7,446 bases of DNA from Methanoregulaceae archaeon (lineage in GTDB: Archaea; Halobacteriota; Methanomicrobia; Methanomicrobiales; Methanospirillaceae), in NCBI GenBank assembly GCA_013331215.1, contig DUGU01000150.1, forward strand, positions 1-7,446, read 5' to 3'. The notes beneath the pieces are model-generated. The model was not told where the DNA came from. It saw only the letters and a list, made by a program, of their open reading frames with translations, and did not search any database. The position numbers and the translations under genes are program-made. Below, piece after piece: positions 1 through 6,144 of the stretch; the first letter of the stretch is position 1; every line of letters starts with the position of its first letter.

Positions 1-1696
1 AGCCGGCGAGTTTGTAGTCGGTCGGAAGGCCGGTGACGAACTCGACGAGCCGGTAATCGAGGAACGGCACGCGCGACTCGATGGAATGAGCCATGGAGTC
101 ACGGTCCTCCCAGTGGAGGAGCATCGGAAGGCTCGAGAAGAAGAGCTGGCTGTGCGAGAGGTCGTCCGTCCGGTGATTGGGAGGAAGAATATCGTTGATA
201 CGCAGATCTGCCCTGAGGGTGTCGGTGTTGATCCATACAGGGGTCACCATATCCTTGAACCGACGTTCCTGGATCGGGCGTCGGATGCTGTCCGGGAGGA
301 CGAAGAAGGCCATCTCCGTGAGCGAGCGTTTCGGGGGGTACCCGAACCGCGCTTCTGCAGTGCGGACCTCGCGGGCAAGCTGCAACCAGCGGCCGGTACG
401 GAAGAGGTCGGCGTACCGTACGGGGAAGAAGGTGTGGTACCCGCAGAGCTGCTCGTCCGCGCCCTGGCCGTCGAGCATGACCTTCATGCCCGTTTCTGCC
501 GCGAGACGGAAGACGGACCACTGGGCGTAGATACTTGTCGAGCCGAAGGGCTCGTCCTGATGCCAGATGATCCGGTCGATCTCTCCCATCAGGTCGTCCA
601 TCGTGGAGCAGGTATAGTACGCGTCGATCTCACGCTCGTCGACAACGGCGCGGATATAATCGCTCTCGTCGAACCGCTTGACCGTCGTGGTGGCGGAGAA
701 GGTTCGCTGCACCTCTTCCTTCCCCTCCGCCTTCAGGAGGTCGTTTGCCACGCAGACGATGGAGGACGAGTCGAGCCCGCCCGAGAGGCATGATCCTATC
801 GGCACATCGGCTCTGAGCCTGAGCCGTACCGAATCGGTGAAGAGTTCCCGGAACCGGTCACAGGCGTCCTCGTAGCTCCGGGGGACCTCCTCCGGCCGGA
901 AGTCGTACCAGCGATATACCGGGAGGCCCGTGCCGAATTCCGCCACCTTGATTTCCGTTGCCTCGCCACCGCGCAGCTGGCGCACGCCGGCGAACATGGT
1001 CTCGTCCGTGTGGTCGAGAAGTGCGTGGGTCAGAAAATCGAACGCGCGCTGGTGGTTCAGGCGGGCTTCCCAGCCCGGCAGCACCGTAAACTGCTTGATC
1101 TCGGAGGCGAACGCGAGGAACCCTTCGGGCGAGAGCCAGTAGTACAGCGGCTTGACTCCGAACCTGTCCCGCGCGGCAAAGATCGTCCCGGTTTCGCGGT
1201 CGTGGATCACGAACGCGAACATGCCGTTGAACCTGTTCAGGCAGTCGCGCCCCCACTCGGCGTAGGCGTGGAGGAGCACCTCGGTGTCGGAGCCGGAGTA
1301 GAATGCATGGCCGGCGGCCTCGAGCTCGGTGCGGAGCTCGCGGTAGTTGTAGACCTCGCCGTTGTAGACGATCCAGTACCGGCGGTCCGGCGTGCACATC
1401 GGTTCGTGGCCGGCCGGCGAGAGGTCCAGGATCGAGAGCCGGCGGTGGCCCAGCGCGACGCGGACCGGTCCCTGCACGGAAGCAGCATCCCGGGAAACAG
1501 GGGAGTAGGGGAAGGTTGTCGCCAGGACGCTGTCGGGGGTCTCTTCACCACCGAGCGGCACCGGCTCCCCGTCGTCGGAGAAGAGGACGAAACCCTCGTC
1601 GTCGGGGCCGCGATGGGAGACCAGGCCGGTCATAGCCCGGATCGAATCGGGGTCGATGGACCCATTGAATGCAAAGAGGGCGCTAATCCCGCACAC
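1..1696 (-). CDS. asnB: Asparagine synthase (glutamine-hydrolysing) family amidotransferase, partial (C-terminus beyond left edge)
   Basis: Cytoplasmic amidotransferase: an N-terminal class II glutaminase frees ammonia from glutamine, and a C-terminal ATP-pyrophosphatase domain adenylates a carboxylate and amidates it (aspartate to asparagine in true AsnB). Seen: 565 residues with no stop. The start is GTG, so Cys2 becomes the N-terminal nucleophile (MCGIS). Glutaminase motifs follow: SHRGPDDEG (27-35), GHRRLSILDLS (83-93), YNGEVYNY (111-118) and GSDTE (135-139). The PP-loop SGGLDSS is at 305-311, DGQGADE at 409-415 and SIESRVPFLD at 538-547. Family members are usually about 600-650 residues, so a short C-terminal part is missing. 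Oddities: an extra segment of about 40 residues (41-81) in the glutaminase domain, and Gln411 where E. coli AsnB has a catalytic Glu. It is the last visible gene of the exporter operon, 54 bp after the glycosyltransferase, which makes amidation of a sugar acid as plausible as asparagine supply. The family is certain; the acceptor is not. Confidence 0.9.
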   Translation of the reverse strand, partial: MCGISALFAFNGSIDPDSIRAMTGLVSHRGPDDEGFVLFSDDGEPVPLGGEETPDSVLATTFPYSPVSRDAASVQGPVRVALGHRRLSILDLSPAGHEPMCTPDRRYWIVYNGEVYNYRELRTELEAAGHAFYSGSDTEVLLHAYAEWGRDCLNRFNGMFAFVIHDRETGTIFAARDRFGVKPLYYWLSPEGFLAFASEIKQFTVLPGWEARLNHQRAFDFLTHALLDHTDETMFAGVRQLRGGEATEIKVAEFGTGLPVYRWYDFRPEEVPRSYEDACDRFRELFTDSVRLRLRADVPIGSCLSGGLDSSSIVCVANDLLKAEGKEEVQRTFSATTTVKRFDESDYIRAVVDEREIDAYYTCSTMDDLMGEIDRIIWHQDEPFGSTSIYAQWSVFRLAAETGMKVMLDGQGADEQLCGYHTFFPVRYADLFRTGRWLQLAREVRTAEARFGYPPKRSLTEMAFFVLPDSIRRPIQERRFKDMVTPVWINTDTLRADLRINDILPPNHRTDDLSHSQLFFSSLPMLLHWEDRDSMAHSIESRVPFLDYRLVEFVTGLPTDYKLAG

Positions 1697-1697
1697 G

Positions 1698-1710
1698 GGA
1701 GTTCACCTCC
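1698..1710 (-). promoter_or_regulatory. Strong Shine-Dalgarno of the asnB-type gene, within a small hairpin
   Basis: On the minus strand GGAGGTGA (1703-1710) lies 6 nt before the GTG at 1696. This is a near-perfect anti-SD match at the ideal distance, and it decides the GTG start, which also puts the essential Cys at position 2. GGAG can pair with CTCC just downstream (1698-1701) across the loop GTGAA. That 4-bp stem would partly hide the site. The stem is short and may have no effect. Confidence 0.7.
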
Positions 1711-1750
1711 TTCGAAACGTGGGCAGGGAAGCGACAATCGGATACATGTC

Positions 1751-2890
1751 TCACGCAACCGCCTCCTCATATATGGCCTTAGTGATCGACGCAACCTTCA
1801 GGGGATCGTGCCAGCGCTCGACGTACACACCTGCGTGATCGTGAAGGTCCAGCAGCTGATTCGGATCCTCGATGATGGATGCTATCCGGTCGAACAGGCT
1901 TCCAGGGGTTGCCGAGAGGATTGCCCGGCGGCAGTCACTGGCCATCGCCGGCGGCACCCGCGCAAGGTCTTCTCCACGGACAAAGGCGATAACCGGAACC
2001 CCCATTCGCATCGCCTCGACCGCCACGGCTCCATACCACCCAATCAGGATCTGGTCGATCAGAAGGTGTGCCGAGGCGAGCATTTCAAGGGCTTCCTCAT
2101 GGCTGACATTCTCGATCAGCAGCACCTCGACCCGGCCCGGGTAGAGCCGCTGAACCTCCTCGAGGACCGCGAGAATTGTATGGGTGCCCTTCGCTCCGCG
2201 GTCGGTCGGCGCATGGGCAATCCGGAGCGTCTTAGGCAATGAATCCGGATAACACGATTGCAACCGATCCCAGTCTGCTATTGTAACCGGAAGGAAGACA
2301 GCGCGATCGGGCAGGTAACGAAGGAGGTCGGGGGTTAGGGCGAAGATCCCATCGGCGACCGCGTCGACCAATTCTATCCGTCGCCGGACGGTTTCATCGT
2401 GCCGACCGTCGAGGCAGATGCCGCCGTAACAATCATCGTTGTGGCAGGCTGAGAGCGTCGTCTGTCGCAGGGTCTGGTCCCGCTGTCGGGCGTCGCAACC
2501 GTTGTATGTCATGAAGACTTGCCCTCGCCTTGCGTAGAGAGACAGGTCCAGCAGATCCCGCCCATGCTCGGGGAAGTCGATCAGGGATCGTCCGAAGTTC
2601 AGGTGGAAGATATCGTACCGTGCAAGGAGACGAACGACTTCCCGAGCGAGTATCATGTAGTTGGCCCCCACCCCAAAACGGGTGGACGAATCGCGAAATG
2701 TGATTCGGCGGTCGGCACGGTATCCGAGGCGATCTTCACCAACGACCAGCACGTCCGAGAAGAGCCCCAGCGCACGCTCGCCCCGCGACAGCCCCCACGA
2801 ATTGCCGCTTGTCGCTGTTGGGAAGTGAATAACGCGCAATGGTCGCTTCTCTGTATTCGCCACCACGTGATCGGTCTCTACCTCCGTCAA
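1751..2890 (-). CDS. GT-B fold glycosyltransferase (GT4-like)
   Basis: Probable cytoplasmic glycosyltransferase that moves a sugar from a nucleotide donor onto a growing lipid-linked glycan. The donor and acceptor cannot be read from sequence. Seen: 379 residues from the TTG start. The N-terminal half begins with the beta strand LRVIHFP. The C-terminal nucleotide-sugar domain has LRIAHAPTDRGAKGT (residues 222-236) and the helix WYGAVAVEAMRMGVPVIAF (285-303), matching the GT4 donor-site pattern with its conserved Glu at 292. No signal peptide or membrane segment. Cysteines at 132, 149, 154 and 159 cluster in the N-terminal domain. Start choice: TTG at 2890 overlaps the TGA of the ATPase gene (ATTGA) and has GGAGGAGGAG 8 nt upstream. 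An ATG at 2926 would add 12 low-complexity residues but has no ribosome binding site, and a GTG at 2866 is also possible. The overlap suggests translational coupling to the exporter genes. Family is confident, start moderate, substrate unknown. Confidence 0.85.
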   Translation of the reverse strand: MTEVETDHVVANTEKRPLRVIHFPTATSGNSWGLSRGERALGLFSDVLVVGEDRLGYRADRRITFRDSSTRFGVGANYMILAREVVRLLARYDIFHLNFGRSLIDFPEHGRDLLDLSLYARRGQVFMTYNGCDARQRDQTLRQTTLSACHNDDCYGGICLDGRHDETVRRRIELVDAVADGIFALTPDLLRYLPDRAVFLPVTIADWDRLQSCYPDSLPKTLRIAHAPTDRGAKGTHTILAVLEEVQRLYPGRVEVLLIENVSHEEALEMLASAHLLIDQILIGWYGAVAVEAMRMGVPVIAFVRGEDLARVPPAMASDCRRAILSATPGSLFDRIASIIEDPNQLLDLHDHAGVYVERWHDPLKVASITKAIYEEAVA

Positions 2891-4188
2891 TCCACCCACT
2901 CCTCCTCCACAAGTTCCATCTTCCATGGGATTGGCATGCAGAAGTACCCGTCTCGGCGAACCCCGAGCACGGACGACGCGAAGGTATTCTCATCCTCGAT
3001 CGTGAAGATGATGCCACGCCGTGCATCGAACTGCAAGGTCCCGGCCTGAAGCGAGAGGTGGAGCTCATAGCTGCCTTCGTTCAGGAGTGGCGCCGGTAGT
3101 TCGACTCTTGCACGGTACCGGCCTGGGTCAACTACCGCCCGAAATGGGGCGGCGCCGGCCCCATAAGACTCCTGATCCCGGTGGCAGGTCTGAAAAAGCA
3201 GGGAGCCATCGAGCGAGAGTATCCCGAGCCAGACGTCGAGGTGACTGATCGGCTTAAGCACGACGAACTCCACGTCGATAAGGATGGGATGGAGAATGCT
3301 GTGGATTAATGTCGCCGTTCCGGACTGATCAGCAACCCGGACCCTCGTGATCGATGCGGGTTGATTCTCCCGGCGCGCATAATCGAAGATCGGTCGGCAT
3401 GAGACGACATCGCCGCTGCACATCTCGTTATATTTAGCTACCATCGCTGAAGCCGTTCCTCGAGCGTAGACTGACCCGTTGTTGAGAAGAAGCCCTGTCT
3501 GACAGAGCGAAGAGACGGCTTTCATATTGTGGCTAACGAAGAGCACGGTTCTCCCCTCCTTTGCGACATCGCTCATCTTCCCGAGGCACTTCTGCTGAAA
3601 CTTCGCGTCGCCGACAGCCAGCACTTCGTCCACTATCAGGATCTCGGGTTCGAGGTGGGCTGCAACAGCGAATCCGAGTCGGACGTACATTCCGCTGGAG
3701 TATCGCTTAACCGGAGTATCGAGAAACTTCTCCATCTCAGCGAACTTCACGATCTCGTCAAACTTGGCGTCGATCTCGGTCCGTTTCATCCCGAGGATTG
3801 ATCCCGAGAGGTAAATGTTCTCCCGGCCGGAAAGCTCGGGATGAAAACCGGTCCCAACCTCGAGCAGAGATCCGACTCGTCCATGTACCTCGACCGTTCC
3901 CTCGGTCGGAGTCGTGATTCGAGAGAGAATTTTAAGGAGGGTCGATTTCCCGGCGCCGTTCCGACCGATGATCCCCAGCACTTCCCCCTGCTCCACCTCG
4001 AAGGAGATGTCCTTCAGCGCCCAGAACTCCTCTGTCGACCTCGATAGTCCCTCTCCCTTGAGCCGGCGGATCGGATTCTTTACCGCATTGGTGATCGTCT
4101 CGCCGAGGGTTTTGTACGCGGCCGTGTTGTGCGAGATCTTATATTTTTTCCCGAGCCTGTTGACCCGTATCGCGATATCGTCCGTCAT
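2887..4188 (-). CDS. Polysaccharide ABC exporter ATPase with Wzt-like C-terminal domain
   Basis: ATP-binding subunit that drives glycan export through the permease encoded just upstream. Seen in 433 residues: the N-terminal linker typical of the Wzt/TagH/RfbB group; FWALKDISFEV (55-65); Walker A GRNGAGKST (75-83); Q-loop region followed by the group's hallmark GFHPELSGRENIYL (114-127); ABC signature YSSGM (163-167); Walker B ILIVDE (183-188, Asp187 and Glu188); and the H-loop His220. Residues from about 260 to 433 form a beta-rich C-terminal domain ending in FCMPIPWKMELVEEEWVD, as in Wzt proteins, whose C-terminal domain binds the carbohydrate to be exported. At 433 residues it has the length of a Wzt with its recognition domain, longer than TagH-type minimal ATPases. 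The gene begins 25 bp after the permease stop with no evident Shine-Dalgarno, so translation may depend on the upstream gene. Its TGA overlaps the TTG of the glycosyltransferase. Family call very confident; the exported polymer is not identified. Confidence 0.95.
   Translation of the reverse strand: MTDDIAIRVNRLGKKYKISHNTAAYKTLGETITNAVKNPIRRLKGEGLSRSTEEFWALKDISFEVEQGEVLGIIGRNGAGKSTLLKILSRITTPTEGTVEVHGRVGSLLEVGTGFHPELSGRENIYLSGSILGMKRTEIDAKFDEIVKFAEMEKFLDTPVKRYSSGMYVRLGFAVAAHLEPEILIVDEVLAVGDAKFQQKCLGKMSDVAKEGRTVLFVSHNMKAVSSLCQTGLLLNNGSVYARGTASAMVAKYNEMCSGDVVSCRPIFDYARRENQPASITRVRVADQSGTATLIHSILHPILIDVEFVVLKPISHLDVWLGILSLDGSLLFQTCHRDQESYGAGAAPFRAVVDPGRYRARVELPAPLLNEGSYELHLSLQAGTLQFDARRGIIFTIEDENTFASSVLGVRRDGYFCMPIPWKMELVEEEWVD
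2899..2908 (-). promoter_or_regulatory. Ribosome binding site of the glycosyltransferase gene
   Basis: The minus strand reads GGAGGAGGAG, 8 nt before the TTG at 2890, and lies inside the last codons of the ATPase gene (its Glu-Glu-Glu stretch). It supports the TTG start overlapping the upstream stop over the ATG at 2926. Confidence 0.7.
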
Positions 4189-4213
4189 GTGTGTAAGGAA
4201 CCGAATGGCTGAG

Positions 4214-5056
4214 CTACACGATGTCCGCGAAGTACTGTTCCATCTTCTTGAAGTAGAACGCGCCGCTGACCAACAGGAAGAGCACTACGATGACCGAGAG
4301 TCCTATCACACCAGATGGCGGTGCCGTGCCAAGAAGGACCCAGCGGAACCCCTCGATGACTCCGGCCATTGGATTCAGGCCGTAGAGGAGCTGGTACTGT
4401 GCGGGCACCAGGCTTGTCGAATAGACGACCGGCGATGCGAACATCCAGAGCTGGATCAGGAACGGAACCGTGTATTGGAAATCTCGGTACTGCACATTCA
4501 GAGCCGAAAGCCAGAGCCCGACGCCGAGCGATGTCGCGAGTGCGAGCAGAACGAAGGCCGGCAGGAAGATGACGTTGACTGTCGGCACGAACCCGTAGTA
4601 CGCCATCATCAGGATCAGGATTATCATCGCCACGAGGAAGTCTACCAACGGCGAGAGAATTCCTGCGATCGGCATAATAAGGCGCGGAAAGTAGACCTTG
4701 GTCATGATGTTCGCATTGGAGACCATACTCGTCGTCGATCGCGTCATCCCCTCGCTGAAGAGCTGCCAGGGCAACAGAGCTGCGAGAGTGAAGAGGGGAT
4801 AAGGCAGGCCGTCGCTCGGGATCTTCGCAAAACCGCCGAAGATGACCGAGAAGATCAGCATCGTAAAGAGCGGCTGGATCACGGCCCAGGCGACGCCGAG
4901 CCCTGTCTGCTTGTACCGGATCTTCACATCGCGCCAGACGAAGAAGTAGAGTAACTCGCGGTAGCTCCAGAGCTCGGAAAAATTGATCGGGACCCATTTT
5001 CGTGGCGGCCGGATCACCAGCGTTGGAGGCTCGGGGAGAATTGCGGTCTCGGTCAT
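4214..5056 (-). CDS. ABC-2 type polysaccharide exporter permease (Wzm/TagG family)
   Basis: Membrane subunit of the glycan exporter, pairing with the ATPase encoded immediately downstream. Seen: 280 residues from ATG 5056 (a GTG directly before it at 5059 is an equal alternative), the usual length for Wzm/TagG. The cytoplasmic N-terminus leads into the gate-helix motif WRDVKIRYKQTGLG (about 41-54) and WAVIQP. Further family motifs are ALLPWQLFSEG, MVSNANIMTKVYFPR, SALNVQYRDF, WMFASPVVY, LNPMAGVIEGFRW and the C-terminal FYFKKMEQYFADIV. Roughly six hydrophobic segments, near 54-76, 86-104, 127-155, 161-187, 196-214 and 247-267, fit the ABC-2 fold. It is the first gene of the minus-strand operon, divergent from the methyltransferase. 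No strong ribosome binding site precedes it, so it may be read from a short or leaderless transcript. Family certain; the polymer carried is unknown. Confidence 0.95.
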   Translation of the reverse strand: MTETAILPEPPTLVIRPPRKWVPINFSELWSYRELLYFFVWRDVKIRYKQTGLGVAWAVIQPLFTMLIFSVIFGGFAKIPSDGLPYPLFTLAALLPWQLFSEGMTRSTTSMVSNANIMTKVYFPRLIMPIAGILSPLVDFLVAMIILILMMAYYGFVPTVNVIFLPAFVLLALATSLGVGLWLSALNVQYRDFQYTVPFLIQLWMFASPVVYSTSLVPAQYQLLYGLNPMAGVIEGFRWVLLGTAPPSGVIGLSVIVVLFLLVSGAFYFKKMEQYFADIV

Positions 5057-5075
5057 CACAGACTAAAACTTCTCT

Positions 5076-5103
5076 GATATTTTGGTTCATGTTTGGATAA
5101 AGG
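5076..5103 (-). promoter_or_regulatory. Candidate archaeal promoter of the exporter operon
   Basis: The minus strand carries two AT-rich TATA-like stretches ahead of the permease: CCTTTATCC (5095-5103) and AAAATATC (5076-5083). With the usual spacing of about 25 bp to the start of transcription, the first would give a leader of about 15 nt, and the second a nearly leaderless message at the permease ATG. Neither matches a consensus well. This is inference from position and composition. Confidence 0.3.
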
Positions 5104-5193
5104 TTGCAGAACCGGATTGCTAACGCGCGATAGTTCGCCGATGCTTCAATTCCGGCATCGCCGTTGTCGAATAGAGCTTTGGTCGATGATATC

Positions 5194-5203
5194 GTTAATT
5201 ATC
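5194..5203 (+). promoter_or_regulatory. Candidate TATA-like element for the methyltransferase gene
   Basis: GTTAATTATC is the most AT-rich stretch in the divergent intergenic region. Its centre is about 27 bp before the GTG at 5225, the distance expected between an archaeal TATA box and the transcription start. That would make the methyltransferase message leaderless from the GTG, which fits the absence of a Shine-Dalgarno there. No clear BRE purine element is seen. Tentative. Confidence 0.3.
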
Positions 5204-5224
5204 TCATCGTCCGAAGTTGACAGG

Positions 5225-5896
5225 GTGAAAGGTACGGCATCGCGTGAGGAGAATTACTGGGAGGGCCACTACGCGGCCGGCGGGGTCAGTGGGGAGGGCT
5301 CCGTCGGTGCTATCCGCCAGTGGAAATGGGATCAGATCCGCTCAATTGTCGGAGAGGTTGACGACTTTGTCGATGTCGGGTGCGGGGACCTCTCGTTCTG
5401 GGACGACCGGTTGCCGCCGGTCTACACCGGTATCGATATCTCGGAGACCATCGTCGCGAAGAACCGCGAACGGCACCCGGAGGCCACGTTCATCGTGGCG
5501 AACGCCGCGGTTCCGCAGACGGTCTCCGGACGGATCGTGCTCTGCATGGACATGCTCTTCCACATCATGGACGATGAGACCTACCGCGGGATCTTGACGA
5601 ACCTCGGACAGTATTCCCGCGAGTGGGTCTTTGTCTATACGTGGCACAATAACCCCTTCGAGGATCAGCACAGCCGGCGCTATGTTGCACGAAAACTCAT
5701 TAGGAAAGGTCGGATTTTTTCCTCAATCAAGGCGCGGGCAGGAAGCGCGACCGATTTCGATTACCAAACGTATCGGCGCTTCGAAGACTATGCACCCTTG
5801 ATCACGGACCAGGGCTTTTCCCTCGTCGAAACCAGGAGTGAACCTGCCATCGAACGATGGGGCGCCCTGTACGTCTTCAGGCGCGAATCACGCTGA
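5225..5896 (+). CDS. Class I SAM-dependent methyltransferase
   Basis: Probable cytoplasmic methyltransferase using S-adenosylmethionine; the acceptor is likely a sugar of the neighbouring glycan. Seen: 223 residues from GTG 5225. The N-terminal motif ENYWEGHYAAGGVSGEGS is typical of a methyltransferase family common in O-antigen and capsule loci. SAM motif I is FVDVGCGDLSFWD (48-60), an acidic residue ends the next strand (YTGIDIS, 67-73), and a motif-IV-like strand VLCMDMLFHIMDD follows (105-117). A later strand is WVFVYTWHNNPF. No membrane segment. Start: reading frame stays open upstream to a TTG at 5093, with ATGs at 5141 and 5186. None has a good Shine-Dalgarno, and the translation before residue V45 of the long form does not look like this family. 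ATG 5186 is the main alternative (13 more residues). It is divergent from the exporter operon, and location suggests glycan methylation or chain capping. Fold certain; acceptor inferred. Confidence 0.85.
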   Translation: MKGTASREENYWEGHYAAGGVSGEGSVGAIRQWKWDQIRSIVGEVDDFVDVGCGDLSFWDDRLPPVYTGIDISETIVAKNRERHPEATFIVANAAVPQTVSGRIVLCMDMLFHIMDDETYRGILTNLGQYSREWVFVYTWHNNPFEDQHSRRYVARKLIRKGRIFSSIKARAGSATDFDYQTYRRFEDYAPLITDQGFSLVETRSEPAIERWGALYVFRRESR

Positions 5897-6144
5897 GGGG
5901 AGCGCAGAGTGCGTACTGAAGAAATGCATTTTCAGGGAAGGGAAGGCGCGCCACCAACCACAATTTCATGAAACATCCGGGAACCCCATGTCTATCCTTT
6001 GAGCTCCTTACCTCCCTCATCGAGTCAGTTGTAGACGGACTCCTTCTGAAGTACTCTTGCCCGCCACCCGTTCCAATCTCCGTCGTTAAAGGCCTCACTC
6101 CCCTGAGTTCCCGTCCTGTTTGCAGATGAAGGCCAGGAGCACGA
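5897..6144. other. Convergent intergenic spacer without a clear gene or terminator
   Basis: This 248-bp stretch lies between the methyltransferase stop and the stop of the YyaL-like gene. It is less GC-rich than the gene to its right. No long U-run terminator is seen. A weak imperfect palindrome around ATGCAT (about 5916-5935) is the only local symmetry. Both strands happen to be open: a 53-codon frame on plus (5968-6129) and a 73-codon frame on minus (5877-6098). Neither has a ribosome binding site or a recognisable product, so they may be chance or decayed sequence. It probably separates the polysaccharide locus from unrelated chromosome. Confidence 0.5.

Noticed and set aside
86..793. Open frame of 235 codons on the plus strand
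   Set aside because: It is antisense to the AsnB synthetase domain, whose own frame is intact and full of conserved motifs.
858..1551. Two open frames on the minus strand (858-1397 and 1237-1551) inside the AsnB-type gene
   Set aside because: They are Arg/Pro/Ser-rich out-of-frame readings. The correct frame is continuous from GTG 1696 to the left edge, so there is no frameshift or broken gene.
1010..2242. Open frame of 410 codons on the plus strand
   Set aside because: It is antisense to both the AsnB-type and glycosyltransferase genes, runs across their intergenic region, shows no family motif and has no ribosome site.
3914..4954. Open frame of 346 codons on the plus strand, very rich in Glu, Asp, Arg and His
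   Set aside because: It is antisense to the exporter genes. The charged composition is the mirror of membrane and ATPase codons, not a real acidic protein.
4185..5090. Open frame of 301 codons on the minus strand, overlapping the permease
   Set aside because: It is the permease sequence read in another frame: rich in Arg, Pro and Asp, without membrane segments, while the permease frame carries all the Wzm family motifs.
5093..5224. N-terminal extension of the methyltransferase from TTG 5093
   Set aside because: The translation is unlike the family and starts at a TTG without a ribosome site. It would also overlap the promoter region of the exporter operon.
5916..5935. Imperfect palindrome around ATGCAT as a terminator or operator
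   Set aside because: The arms are short with a bulge, there is almost no loop and no T-run follows. It could easily be chance.
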